The position numbers and the translations under genes are program-made. Below are positions 26,422 through 35,303 of a DNA stretch of 64,000 nucleotides, piece by piece. The DNA is taken from positions 57,936-121,935 of the forward strand of contig CAMYJA010000009.1 of NCBI GenBank assembly GCA_947258705.1. The letters run 5' to 3'. This DNA is from an uncultured Hyphomicrobiaceae bacterium (lineage in GTDB: Bacteria > Pseudomonadota > Alphaproteobacteria > Rhizobiales > CAMYJA01). Numbering within the stretch: position 1 is the stretch's first letter; every line of letters begins with the position of its first letter. The notes under the pieces were generated by a model. It was given only the letters and a program-made list of their open reading frames with translations, ran no database searches and was not told the DNA's origin.

Positions 26422-26780
26422 TTCATACCGAACCCGCTCATTGCGCGAGGCTTCTTTCTCACATCGTTGTCACATGCGCTCAATCCTCGGGCGGTCGCTT
26501 CGGCATGCGCGCTGACGACACGGTGCGGTTTGGCGGGGAGACAGAAATGCCTGCGCAACAGCTTTCACATACATGACCGTTGTGGCTTTTTTCCCGGATT
26601 TTCAAGCAATCCCTGCGGACCGTCTTCGCGATCCAATTCCGGCTTAATGGCGATTAATTCAAATATGTAAAATCCAACTCAATTTTTCACTTAAATTCTC
26701 TCAATATGTTTCGCGTAGATTGGCCAATCCTAAAAAACTTTCTGGGATAGTACCCGCTATTCGAGATCACGGGGTTATCC
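26422..26780. promoter_or_regulatory. Intergenic region upstream of the LapG-like gene
   Basis: About 360 bases, the last 130 clearly AT-rich, which fits a promoter for the downstream secreted protease. Nothing else could be recognised. Confidence 0.35.
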
Positions 26781-27419
26781 ATGAAGAAGGTTCTTTCTAC
26801 AGTTTTGGCATTTGCTGCGCTCGGCATCTTTGCGGACATGGCGCATGCAGGCTATCTCGCGGCAAATGCAGATGGCTCCGGGGCAAGCTCCATCATGCGG
26901 GTTTACGGCTTATCCCGCGCACCGGTCGGCTATGTGAAATTCTGTGCGATCAATCCGGCGGAATGCAAGCGTTCGGACCAAACCCGGCGCCGCCTCCACC
27001 TCACACCGTCACGCTGGCGGGATCTCGAGGAAGTCAATCACATCGTCAACCGCACCGTCGAGCCGGTAACCGATAAAGAGCTTTATGGCGAGGTCGAGCG
27101 CTGGTCGTTTCCGAAACGTTATGGAGATTGCGAGGATTATGTGCTCCTCAAGCGAAAATTGCTGGCTGAACGCGGCTGGCCGATGAGTGCGCTTCTTATC
27201 ACCGTCGTTCGAGACGAGCGCGGTGACGGACATGCCGTCCTCACGGTGCGCACCGCCGAGGGCGACTTTCTACTCGACAACAAGCGCGAAGACGTACTCG
27301 TCTGGCACCAATTGCCTTATTCCTTCGTCAAGCGGCAATCCTATCTCAATCCGAGCTATTGGGTGTCACTTGAGCCGAAACGAACCAGCGATCGATTGGA
27401 CCAGACAGGAATGGAATAA
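26781..27419 (+). CDS. LapG-like bacterial transglutaminase-like cysteine protease (BTLCP)
   Basis: 212 residues with a Sec signal peptide (MKKVLSTVLAFAALGIFADM, cleavage near AHA). The periplasmic part has the BTLCP triad in order: Cys117 in YGDCEDYVLLKR, His151 in GDGHAVLTVR and Asp166 in FLLDNKRED. The AINPAECKR region near residue 56 is also typical. LapG proteins cleave large surface adhesins under control of a c-di-GMP receptor (LapD). Neither LapD nor an RTX adhesin is in the window, but PilZ genes are close. Many alphaproteobacterial members are of unknown target. Confidence 0.9.
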   Translation: MKKVLSTVLAFAALGIFADMAHAGYLAANADGSGASSIMRVYGLSRAPVGYVKFCAINPAECKRSDQTRRRLHLTPSRWRDLEEVNHIVNRTVEPVTDKELYGEVERWSFPKRYGDCEDYVLLKRKLLAERGWPMSALLITVVRDERGDGHAVLTVRTAEGDFLLDNKREDVLVWHQLPYSFVKRQSYLNPSYWVSLEPKRTSDRLDQTGME

Positions 27420-27496
27420 GTACAAGACAGCATGCAGAGTTACGGTCCGGATATCCCCTCACCCTGCCATCCCCGACCATATCCGGGCCAAAACTG

Positions 27497-27533
27497 GAAC
27501 CGGCCTCTTCATTGAGCGCCGGTTCTTTTTTTT
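27497..27533 (+). terminator. Intrinsic terminator of the LapG-like gene
   Basis: GAACCGGC (27497-27504) pairs with GCCGGTTC (27518-27525), an 8-bp perfect stem with a 13-base loop, followed at once by eight T's (27526-27533). Classic rho-independent form, 78 bases past the stop. Confidence 0.9.
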
Positions 27534-27591
27534 GCTGCAGGGGCTTTTAGGCAGGTAAGGGCGCTTTAAGAATTCGAGGGTGTTGCAACCT

Positions 27592-28119
27592 TCAGGCAGG
27601 TTTGAGGCCTGTGATATAGCGCCGCCAGTTCTCGACATAATTGCTTGCAGAGGTTTTCAGCCTTGCAACCTCGTCATCATTCAACTCGCGGACGACACGC
27701 CCCGGAGCGCCTACGACCAGGGAACGGGGCGGAATTTCCTTGCCTTCGGGTATCAGGGCATGAGCACCGATGATGGAGTTTTTACCGATACGGGCTCCAT
27801 TGAGCAATGTCGCACCGATGCCGATCAGGCAGTTTTCCTCGACAATGGCGCCGTGGATCATCGCCATATGACCAACCGTGCAGCCGGGGCCTATGGTCAG
27901 CGGAAAACCGGGGTCGGTATGCAGGACGGATCCGTCCTGAATATTACTGCCCTCGCCGACATGGATGAGTTCATTATCGCCGCGCAGAACAGCGCCGAAC
28001 CAGACGCTGGCATTACGGTCGAGCCGCACCCTGCCGAGCACCACGGCATTGGGGGCAATCCAGTATTGTCCCTGTTCGGGTGTTTCCACTTTTTCGGAAC
28101 CGAGGGCGTATACAGTCAT
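27592..28119 (-). CDS. Gamma-class carbonic anhydrase family protein
   Basis: 175 residues forming a left-handed beta-helix of hexapeptide repeats (for example [20 protein letters not shown]). The metal histidines of the gamma-CA family are suggested by [17 protein letters not shown]; these are zinc-type positions. The ending ([15 protein letters not shown]) matches the proteobacterial YrdA/CaiE-like group. Whether it hydrates CO2 cannot be told from sequence; many members have unknown activity. It lies close to the DUF3126 and antiporter genes on the same strand, with only 26 bases to the former. Confidence 0.9.
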   Translation of the reverse strand: MTVYALGSEKVETPEQGQYWIAPNAVVLGRVRLDRNASVWFGAVLRGDNELIHVGEGSNIQDGSVLHTDPGFPLTIGPGCTVGHMAMIHGAIVEENCLIGIGATLLNGARIGKNSIIGAHALIPEGKEIPPRSLVVGAPGRVVRELNDDEVARLKTSASNYVENWRRYITGLKPA

Positions 28120-28145
28120 GACGCGGGATCACCTCGTTGGTGTGC

Positions 28146-28553
28146 TCAAATCTCCTGGAGATCGAAATCCAAAATCGACATTTCAAAATGATAGGACGGT
28201 TTGCCACCCGTATTTTCGCGATAGAGAACCGCGATAAACTCGTCGCCGATATAGACCTCGTCGGAATCTTTCTTCTGAGGCCGCTGGCGCACCTCAATGG
28301 TTTCCATGTTGAAACGCTTGTTCAGATAGCTCTGCAATTGCCCGGCATCGCCAGACGGCGCATCGAAATTCATTTCGAAATAATAGGATAATTCACCCTC
28401 GTCTTCGTCCCGGAGCAACTCGGCGATCATCTCGTCGCCAATATAAACCTCGGCCGTGTCATTGATCCTGGGCGTCTGGCGCACCTCGATGGCGTCCATA
28501 TTGAATCGCTTCTTGAGAAAGCGTTCGAGCTGGCTCACTTCTTCAGGTTTCAC
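28146..28553 (-). CDS. Duplicated DUF3126-family protein
   Basis: 135 residues from a GTG at 28553 with GGAGAG just upstream (an ATG further out, 28670, would add an unconserved 39 residues). Two tandem copies of the DUF3126 domain: copy 1 has LERFLKKRFN, AIEVRQTPR, AEVYIGDEMIAELLRDEDEG; copy 2 has LQSYLNKRFN, TIEVRQRPQKK, DEVYIGDEFIAVLYREN. DUF3126 proteins are normally single-domain, about 70 residues, and confined largely to alphaproteobacteria, with no known function. The duplicate is fully in frame and both copies keep the conserved core. It lies between the antiporter and carbonic-anhydrase genes. Confidence 0.82.
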   Translation of the reverse strand: MKPEEVSQLERFLKKRFNMDAIEVRQTPRINDTAEVYIGDEMIAELLRDEDEGELSYYFEMNFDAPSGDAGQLQSYLNKRFNMETIEVRQRPQKKDSDEVYIGDEFIAVLYRENTGGKPSYHFEMSILDFDLQEI

Positions 28554-28626
28554 AGGTCTCTCCCCGCCTTCGTTCAGATTAGGTGCCTCATGTAGCGCGA
28601 GATCGCTATCGGGCCAAGATTTATTC

Positions 28627-29886
28627 TCAGGCTGTCGCCTTTTCATGCTCGTTTTCACTGGCTCCAACATAATAGGGCTTCCACAGGGTAATGGTCACCG
28701 GAACCAGTATGTTGAGTATGAACGCTGTTGCCATCAATGTGTAGAACGCCTCGGTATTGAGGATCGGATTTTGTACATAGGCGATATTTATGACCACGAA
28801 GGCCAGTTCGGCACGACCGAGCATGCCAAATCCAATGAGCACGCTCCCCGGCCAATCCATGCCGCCCGTATAGCGGGCCGCTAGCGCCGCGGCCGTAACC
28901 TGCGCAACGACAATGCTTGTCACCATGAGTGTGATATGGGGAATAACACTAACCATTATCTGCAAATCGAACAGGATTTTTGTCCCAAGCTCGATAAAGA
29001 ACACAGGGCCGATCCAAGAGAAGGCAACGTTGTCGATAATGCGTTTTGTGTCTTCAAACGATCCGGCTTCGTTTTTGCGCTTGAAATATTCCTCCTTGAG
29101 GATCAGCCCGGCCATGAAGGCGCCGATCGCTGGATGGAATCCGAACGCATGGGCCAGCAGGGCGACGACGAGTGCGAGCAATAGAACAGTCAGGGTGGAG
29201 TGCTCGCCATAGGAGATCAGGTGGCTGATGCCGTAGGTCCGGGCAAACGGAATGTGTCGCAGCCAGCCCCGCACGTCATGGGGAAAGATCCAGGCGCCGA
29301 GTGACGAAACGACGAGAAAAAAGGCGATGGCCTTGAAGACGATAAAGGCGATGGCGGCAATATCGGTCGTCCCCTGACCGGTCGCTATGGGCACCAGAAT
29401 GGCGACGAGCGCCAGTGAGGAAATGCTGTCGATCACTGCCGAGGCCATGATGCGTGTCGCGGCGGGGCAAAGCTGCAAGCCGACACTTTTCAGCGAGATC
29501 ATGGTCAGCGAAACGGCCGTGGCCGTCATGGTCAAACCAGACATCAGGGAGATGTTCGGATCGTTCCAGAAATAATCGGCGACAAAAAATGCCGCGAGAA
29601 AGGGCGCCAGGGCACCGAAAAATGCAATGCCCCAACTCTTTTTCATGCTGCCGATGAAGTTGTCCGTGTTTTCCTCAAAACCCAGGGCGAACATGATCAC
29701 GATAATGCCCAGAGTAGCCAGGCCCGAGATGAATTCGCCGCTCGTCGTCGGCAACAGTCCGGTATTGACCATGAGGGAGCCCAAGGCGAGGAACCACAAT
29801 GCCGGCGTCAGCTTTGTCGCGCGGGCCAGAATATTGGCGATGAACACCGCGAACCAGATAAGTGCCAGATGACCCAGTGCTTCCAT
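28627..29886 (-). CDS. CPA2-type cation:proton antiporter
   Basis: 419 residues from the ATG at 29886 (MEALGHLALIWFAVFIANIL). About twelve hydrophobic helices; GFHPAIGAFMAGLILKEEYF is the conserved half-helix region, and ALGFEENTDNF and TATAVSLTMISLKSVGL are typical of Kef/CPA2 carriers. No TrkA_N regulatory domain follows. It exchanges Na+ or K+ for protons, supporting pH or ion balance. It diverges from the SulP transporter gene; the two starts are about 200 bases apart. Confidence 0.87.
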   Translation of the reverse strand: MEALGHLALIWFAVFIANILARATKLTPALWFLALGSLMVNTGLLPTTSGEFISGLATLGIIVIMFALGFEENTDNFIGSMKKSWGIAFFGALAPFLAAFFVADYFWNDPNISLMSGLTMTATAVSLTMISLKSVGLQLCPAATRIMASAVIDSISSLALVAILVPIATGQGTTDIAAIAFIVFKAIAFFLVVSSLGAWIFPHDVRGWLRHIPFARTYGISHLISYGEHSTLTVLLLALVVALLAHAFGFHPAIGAFMAGLILKEEYFKRKNEAGSFEDTKRIIDNVAFSWIGPVFFIELGTKILFDLQIMVSVIPHITLMVTSIVVAQVTAAALAARYTGGMDWPGSVLIGFGMLGRAELAFVVINIAYVQNPILNTEAFYTLMATAFILNILVPVTITLWKPYYVGASENEHEKATA

Positions 29887-30084
29887 AATGCCCAGTTCCA
29901 ATTGTCCCGTTTGCCGATGCGGCATACTGGGGGAATGGCATGACCTTGGCAAGATATCCAGTGCGCATTTGCCCCGATTCCACACAGGCCAGAAATTGCA
30001 GCCAATGACGGGGGTGTGACGAGAGGCCCATTGTATTTGTGCTCCGCTTGGGATAGCCCCATAGAAAAAATAACGGAGCAGGCG

Positions 30085-31845
30085 ATGCACGCCAGTTGGG
30101 TTGCAGTTTTTCCATTTTTAAATTGGTTGCCGAAAATCAGCAGGGAGAGCGTACGCGCCGACCTTATTGCCGGTTTTACAGGGGCAGTGATCGTGCTGCC
30201 GCAAGGGGTGGCGTTTGCGATCATTGCCGGATTGCCACCGGAATACGGTCTTTATACATCCATGGTCACGCCGGTCGTCGCGGCCCTGTTTGGTTCCTCG
30301 CTGCATCTCATCTCAGGGCCCACAACCGCCATTTCCATCGTTGTTTTTTCCGCCATCAGCCATCATGCGTCCCCTGGAACGCCCGAGTTCATTTCGCTCA
30401 CCCTGACCATCACCCTGCTTGCGGGAATTTACCAGCTCGCGTTCGGCCTGGCCCGTTTGGGCGTTCTCGTCAATTTTGTCTCCCATACGGTGGTGATCGG
30501 ATTCACCGCGGGCGCGGCCATTTTGATTGCGACCTCGCAGATGAAAAACGTTCTCGGCATCGCCGTGCCCAGAGGCGACAGTTTCCTGCACACATGGGTG
30601 GTTGTCTGGGATAGTCTCGGCAGTCTGAACCAGTATGCCCTGATCGTCGCGCTCGCCACCATCGCCGTTGCCATCATTTCAAAGAGGCTGCTTCCCTCTT
30701 TGCCTAACCTCCTCATTGCGCTGATATCGGGCGGCATTGTTTCCTTCGCGCTGTCGGGCGGTGCGCATGGCGTAACGATGGTCGGCAAGATACCAGCGCA
30801 ACTGCCCCCCTTTGGGCTGCCTGATTTGTCCTTTTCGTCGATCAAGCTCTTGGCCTCCGAAGCCTTCGCCGTGGCCCTGCTCGGATTGATCGAAGCAGTC
30901 TCGATCAGCAGATCGATCGCATCAAAGTCCCATCAGCGCATTGATGGCAACCAGGAGTTCATCGGACAAGGCCTGTCCAACATCGTCGGCAGCTTTTTTT
31001 CAAGTTATGCGGGCTCGGGTTCGTTCACGCGATCCGGCGTCAATTATTCAGCCGGCGCGGTGACACCGCTCTCGGCTATTTTTTCGGCCCTCTTTCTTGT
31101 GCTGATCGTTTTCGCCGTTGCGCCTTTGTCGGCTCATCTGCCGATCGCGGCCATGGGCGGCGTCATTCTCGTCGTCGCCTATAATCTGATCGACCTGCCG
31201 CAGATCAAACATGTACTCGAATCCAGCAAGGCGGAAACGGCTATTCTGCTCACCACCTTTTTTGCAACATTGTTTCTCGAGCTGGAATTCGCGATCTATA
31301 TGGGTGTATTGCTGTCGTTGATTATATTCCTGGCGCGCACGTCCACGCCTGAAATAATCACCCTGGCGCCAGATGTCGATGTCACCCACAACAACAAGAA
31401 GACGCTTGTCGATGTTACTTCAAAGCCAGCCAGGCAATGCCCGCATTTGCGCATAATCCGCATTGACATGTCGATCTATTTCGGCTCGCTCAATCATATT
31501 CAGGACCGGCTTTACCAGATCGCGGAAAAGGGCGGGATTTATCATATTCTGATTATCGGTTCCGGCATCAATTTCATCGACCTGAACGGCGTGGAAATGC
31601 TCGAACAGGAAGCGCACAGGCTGGAAGAAAAAGGAGGCGGTCTTTATTTTGCCGGCCTGAAGCCCTCGGTCTATCAATCGATCAGCCGAACGCATATTTT
31701 CCAGATCATCGGCAATAATCATTTTTTCGACAATAAGAGCGACGCAATTCACACGCTGCAACGGCTCATCCGCATGCAGGGGCGGTGCGAAAATTGCCCG
31801 GCACGCGTATTCGATGAATGCAAGGAGGATGACGGGGCCGCTTGA
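30085..31845 (+). CDS. SulP-family anion transporter with STAS domain
   Basis: 586 residues from the ATG at 30085, preceded by ACGGAGCAGG. The membrane part has the SulP signature GLPPEYGLYTSMVTPVVAAL, SGPTTAISIVVF and KSHQRIDGNQEFIGQGLSNIVGS. A STAS domain follows (about residues 455-560), then a short tail with three cysteines (CENCPARVFDEC). SulP proteins carry sulfate, bicarbonate or other anions with Na+ or H+; the substrate is not readable. Its neighbours are a divergent cation/proton antiporter with a carbonic anhydrase beyond it, and cysE on the other side, so either bicarbonate or sulfate is reasonable. Confidence 0.9.
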   Translation: MHASWVAVFPFLNWLPKISRESVRADLIAGFTGAVIVLPQGVAFAIIAGLPPEYGLYTSMVTPVVAALFGSSLHLISGPTTAISIVVFSAISHHASPGTPEFISLTLTITLLAGIYQLAFGLARLGVLVNFVSHTVVIGFTAGAAILIATSQMKNVLGIAVPRGDSFLHTWVVVWDSLGSLNQYALIVALATIAVAIISKRLLPSLPNLLIALISGGIVSFALSGGAHGVTMVGKIPAQLPPFGLPDLSFSSIKLLASEAFAVALLGLIEAVSISRSIASKSHQRIDGNQEFIGQGLSNIVGSFFSSYAGSGSFTRSGVNYSAGAVTPLSAIFSALFLVLIVFAVAPLSAHLPIAAMGGVILVVAYNLIDLPQIKHVLESSKAETAILLTTFFATLFLELEFAIYMGVLLSLIIFLARTSTPEIITLAPDVDVTHNNKKTLVDVTSKPARQCPHLRIIRIDMSIYFGSLNHIQDRLYQIAEKGGIYHILIIGSGINFIDLNGVEMLEQEAHRLEEKGGGLYFAGLKPSVYQSISRTHIFQIIGNNHFFDNKSDAIHTLQRLIRMQGRCENCPARVFDECKEDDGAA

Positions 31846-31867
31846 TTTCTCAACCCTGCCCTCATCC

Positions 31868-32707
31868 TCACTCCTGATCGGTTTCCTCGTCGCATCCAAG
31901 CATCTGGTTCATGGCGCGCGCCGGCTCGGCGCAACCAGCGGGACCAATAACTTTTGCCGGTACGCCCGCCACCGTCGTGTCGTGCGGCACGTCTTCGAGA
32001 ACTACGCTGCCCGCGGCCACGCGAGCGCAGCAGCCGACCTTTATGTTGCCGAGGATCTTGGCGCCCGCGCCGAGCATCACATTGGCGCCGATCTTGGGAT
32101 GGCGGTCGCCCTTCTCGTTGCCGGTGCCGCCGATGGTCACGCCATGCAGGATCGAGCTGTTGTCGCCGATGGTCGACGTCTCGCCGATGACCAGACCTGT
32201 TCCATGGTCGATCATGATGCCCTGGCCGATTGTCGCCGCCGGGTGAATGTCGATGCCGAATATGCGCGATGACTGGCTTTGCAGATGAAGGGCGAAATCC
32301 TTGCGGCCCCTCTTCCAGAGTTCGTGGGCAAAGCGATGGGTCTGGAGCGCCTGAAAGCCCTTGAAATAGAGAAGCGGCTCGATATGCCGGTAACAGGCCG
32401 GATCGCGGGTATAGACCGCGGAAAGATCGGCCCGGAATATGGACGCCAGTTCAGGAACGGCTTGAAGCACATCTTCAAATGTCTGGAGGATAAGGGCCTG
32501 ATCCACATCGGAATCCTTGAGCCTCTGGGACAGGCGATAACTGACGGCATCTTCGAGCCGGTCATGGCTTAATACGATGGCGTAGATGAACCCGGCAAGG
32601 GCGGGCTCGTCATGGGCTGCCTGTTCGGCCTCCGCGCGCAATGACGACCAGATTGGGTCAACGCTTTTCAAGACCGGCTTTGACGTCTTGGGAGATTGCG
32701 ATGCCAT
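31868..32707 (-). CDS. cysE: Serine O-acetyltransferase
   Basis: 279 residues from the ATG at 32707 with AGGAGTG upstream. N-terminal helical domain (about 20-140), then a left-handed beta-helix: FGIDIHPAATIGQGIMID, GTGLVIGETSTIGDNSSILHG with the catalytic His residues, and TIGGTGNEKGDRHPKIG, ending GVPAKVIG. It makes O-acetylserine from serine and acetyl-CoA for the cysteine synthase encoded at 2.5 kb. The cysteine-sensitive C-terminal tail is present but divergent. Its stop is 23 bases from the SulP gene (convergent). Confidence 0.95.
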   Translation of the reverse strand: MASQSPKTSKPVLKSVDPIWSSLRAEAEQAAHDEPALAGFIYAIVLSHDRLEDAVSYRLSQRLKDSDVDQALILQTFEDVLQAVPELASIFRADLSAVYTRDPACYRHIEPLLYFKGFQALQTHRFAHELWKRGRKDFALHLQSQSSRIFGIDIHPAATIGQGIMIDHGTGLVIGETSTIGDNSSILHGVTIGGTGNEKGDRHPKIGANVMLGAGAKILGNIKVGCCARVAAGSVVLEDVPHDTTVAGVPAKVIGPAGCAEPARAMNQMLGCDEETDQE

Positions 32708-32917
32708 ATGACACTCCTCATAATCCCTGATCAGGAAATTGAACGAACCCACGCCCTATATTCAGGTGCAATGCATATATTACACCATATAGCTCAATCC
32801 TTCAGATAAGTACGGCGTGTCTCCGCGTCAATGTTCTTGTGACTGAAAAGGGCCCGATCACACGCATTGACATGGCGGTGCTCGGTCCCGTTTGAGCGCC
32901 AATATGCTTTATATCCT

Positions 32918-33670
32918 TCATGGCCGGCGTTTGAGAAAATCAAGGACGCCCGCCTTGTAGACCGGATCACCGACGGCCTTCATGTGGTCCCGGCCCTCGA
33001 TCTCGAGCGCCTCGGCACCCGGTATGATTTCGGCCAGTTGTGTGGCGGAACCGCCGATGACATCCTCCGACCCGACCGCCACGAGTATCGGCGTCTCGAT
33101 GGTCTTGAAATCTTCAATGGCAATGACCTCGCTTGCGGCGCGGTAGCAATAGGCCAGCGCCTTGAGATCGCTGCCGGTGGATTCGGCGAATTGCCGAAAT
33201 GTCCGGGCGGTGCGATTGACCACATCATCAATGCTGCCCTGCTCCAGAGCCTTCGCGATGGGATGGCGCCCGGCGATGGCACGCGCCATGTTGATGCCGT
33301 AGCCGCCAAATATCGCGCTGCGCACCATATGCGGATGGTTCATGAGGAGAAAGGCCGTGATCCGCGCGCCCATGGAATAGCCCATGATGTCTGCACGCGG
33401 GATATCGAGATGCTCGAGCAGACGACGGGCGTCTTCCGCCATCAGAGGAGCGCCGTAATATTTCTCGTCATAGAGCTTTTCGCTCATCCCATGACCGCGA
33501 TTGTCATAAGCGATGACGCGACAGCCGGCCCTTTTCAGAGTCCGCACCCAGCCGGTGTCGATCCAGTTGACGGTCATATTGGACGCGAAGCCGTGAATCA
33601 GCAGGATGGGATCACCCTCACCCTCGTCGATATAGGCGATATCAATCCCGTCTGACGAGAAGTGATGCAT
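32918..33670 (-). CDS. Alpha/beta-fold hydrolase
   Basis: 250 residues starting MHHFSSDGIDIAYIDEGEGD at 33670. Alpha/beta-hydrolase blocks: oxyanion loop LLIHGFAS, YDNRGHGMSE, nucleophile Ser99 in GYSMGAR, catalytic Asp in AVGSEDVIGG and His in IEGRDHMKAVGD. The fold resembles the 3-oxoadipate enol-lactonase or esterase group, but the substrate is not specified. It diverges from the NDUFS6-like zinc gene and monooxygenase gene; this trio is often found together in alphaproteobacteria. Confidence 0.88.
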   Translation of the reverse strand: MHHFSSDGIDIAYIDEGEGDPILLIHGFASNMTVNWIDTGWVRTLKRAGCRVIAYDNRGHGMSEKLYDEKYYGAPLMAEDARRLLEHLDIPRADIMGYSMGARITAFLLMNHPHMVRSAIFGGYGINMARAIAGRHPIAKALEQGSIDDVVNRTARTFRQFAESTGSDLKALAYCYRAASEVIAIEDFKTIETPILVAVGSEDVIGGSATQLAEIIPGAEALEIEGRDHMKAVGDPVYKAGVLDFLKRRP

Positions 33671-33808
33671 ATTTTCCCTCTTAGAATCGCGCTTTCCTGG
33701 AATACTAAATAACAGGTTTTCGGCCAATAGGTGTTTATGTGTGTTTGGCTATGTGATAGAGCCGTCCATACAGTCAATTGCGTAAGCAGCAGCCAAGAGG
33801 AACGGATA

Positions 33809-34063
33809 ATGGCCGAAAATATAGTGCCTCATTTCTGCAATGACATCGGCGTCGAGAAAATCTATATCGGCGTCAAGGAATTTCAATGCATGGGCGCGCG
33901 GCCGCCTTTCGACCATCCGCATATATTTATCGATATGGGCGCTGAAACCCAGGCCATCTGTCCTTATTGCTCGACGCTTTATGTGTACGACTCGAATTTG
34001 GGTGCGGTGGATACGGACCCGCCCACTTGTCACTACGATCCGACCGCAGAAGCGGCCGCCTGA
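33809..34063 (+). CDS. Zinc-finger protein of the NDUFS6/zf-CHCC type
   Basis: 84 residues from the ATG at 33809 with AAGAGGAACG upstream. The zinc-binding core is VKEFQCMGARPP, then DHPHIFIDMGAE and ICPYCSTLYVYD: C-x(n)-H-x(n)-C-x2-C ligands typical of the mitochondrial complex I subunit NDUFS6 and its alphaproteobacterial homologues. It probably supports NADH dehydrogenase assembly or stability; this is inferred from the family. It lies 40 bases upstream of the FAD monooxygenase gene and is probably co-transcribed with it. Confidence 0.9.
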   Translation: MAENIVPHFCNDIGVEKIYIGVKEFQCMGARPPFDHPHIFIDMGAETQAICPYCSTLYVYDSNLGAVDTDPPTCHYDPTAEAAA

Positions 34064-34103
34064 TCGGTTTCGGAAACAGACAACCAGGTCGAAACGGAGG
34101 CGA

Positions 34104-35303
34104 ATGGCGGACCGTCCTGAAATAGTAATCGTCGGCGGAGGAATCGGCGGCCTCACATTGTCGCTCGCGCTCGCGCGCCATGGGCTGGCATCCATCATCC
34201 TTGAACAAAGAGCCGAATTTTCAGAACTCGGCGCCGGCATTCAGCTCGGCCCGAATGCCGTGCGCATTCTGTCCAATCTGGGGATAGCGGACGAACTCCG
34301 GTCTCAGGCGTTCATTCCAGAGCGGATCACGATCGGGCAGGGCCGCAGCGGCAGACGCCTGACAACTCTTCCACTGAAATCCTATATGGAAGAGCGCTTC
34401 GGCTCACCTTATGTGACCATGCGCCGGGTGGATCTTCAGAGGATGCTTCTCACACATGCGCACGAAAACGATCTGATTACGATCAGGACGGGTTTCAGGC
34501 TGGACAGGACTTCGACCACGGAGAGGCATGTGGTCGCAATCAACCATAGTGACGAAGAGGTCTCGGGCACTGTCCTGGTCGGCGCCGACGGGATCTGGTC
34601 GCGCATGCGACAAGTGATGTTTCCCGCAACCAATCTTCGGTTCTCTGGGAAAACAGCATGGCGCGCTCTCATTCCAATGGAGGAAATTCCCGAAATCACC
34701 GATATGAACGGCATCGGACTCTGGCTCGGCGCGAATGGGCATCTGGTTCATTATCCGGTGCGATCCGACGCCGGCCCCGATCATAATCTGCTTAATGTCG
34801 TTGCCATAATACGCGATCCATCGGAGGACAATCGCTGGAGCCAACCCGCGGACATACGGGAACTGATCCCGCATTTCAACGGCTGGTCACCGACGCCGCG
34901 GATTTTGATCGACAAGGTCACGGACTGGCATAAATGGTCTCTCTTTGACAGCGCTCCCCTCAAGCAGTGGCAACGGGGCCGGATGTGCCTTCTCGGCGAT
35001 GCCGCTCATCCGATGCTCCCCTTCCTGGCGCAGGGCGGCGCCATGGCGATCGAAGATGCCGCCTCTTTGGCCGAATGCATTCAGGCGGATGCGGACAATA
35101 TCGAACTGGCCTTGAAAACTTACGAGGCGCAGCGCAGCCCGCGCGCCAACCGCGTACAGGCCGCCTCGCGCAGAAACGGGCGCATTTACCACATGAAACG
35201 GCCGATGAGCCGCTTGCGCGATCTGGTTATCAGCACGACATCGCCCAAGCGCCTGCTCAAGCGTTATGACTGGCTTTATGGATTTAGCGAGAGCGGCGGC
35301 TGA
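34104..35303 (+). CDS. FAD-dependent aromatic-ring monooxygenase family protein
   Basis: 399 residues from the ATG at 34104 (MADRPEIVIVGGGIGG), with CGGAGG seven bases before. The Rossmann GxGxxG (GGGIGG), the GAGIQLGPNA block, the DG motif GADGIWSRMR and the second FAD motif CLLGDAAHPMLPFLAQGG are all present. The closest type is the group of 3-hydroxybenzoate 6-hydroxylase and salicylate hydroxylases, but UbiH-like quinone hydroxylation is also possible. Substrate prediction is not safe. Its last 28 bases overlap the end of the convergent lipoprotein gene. Confidence 0.85.
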   Translation: MADRPEIVIVGGGIGGLTLSLALARHGLASIILEQRAEFSELGAGIQLGPNAVRILSNLGIADELRSQAFIPERITIGQGRSGRRLTTLPLKSYMEERFGSPYVTMRRVDLQRMLLTHAHENDLITIRTGFRLDRTSTTERHVVAINHSDEEVSGTVLVGADGIWSRMRQVMFPATNLRFSGKTAWRALIPMEEIPEITDMNGIGLWLGANGHLVHYPVRSDAGPDHNLLNVVAIIRDPSEDNRWSQPADIRELIPHFNGWSPTPRILIDKVTDWHKWSLFDSAPLKQWQRGRMCLLGDAAHPMLPFLAQGGAMAIEDAASLAECIQADADNIELALKTYEAQRSPRANRVQAASRRNGRIYHMKRPMSRLRDLVISTTSPKRLLKRYDWLYGFSESGG

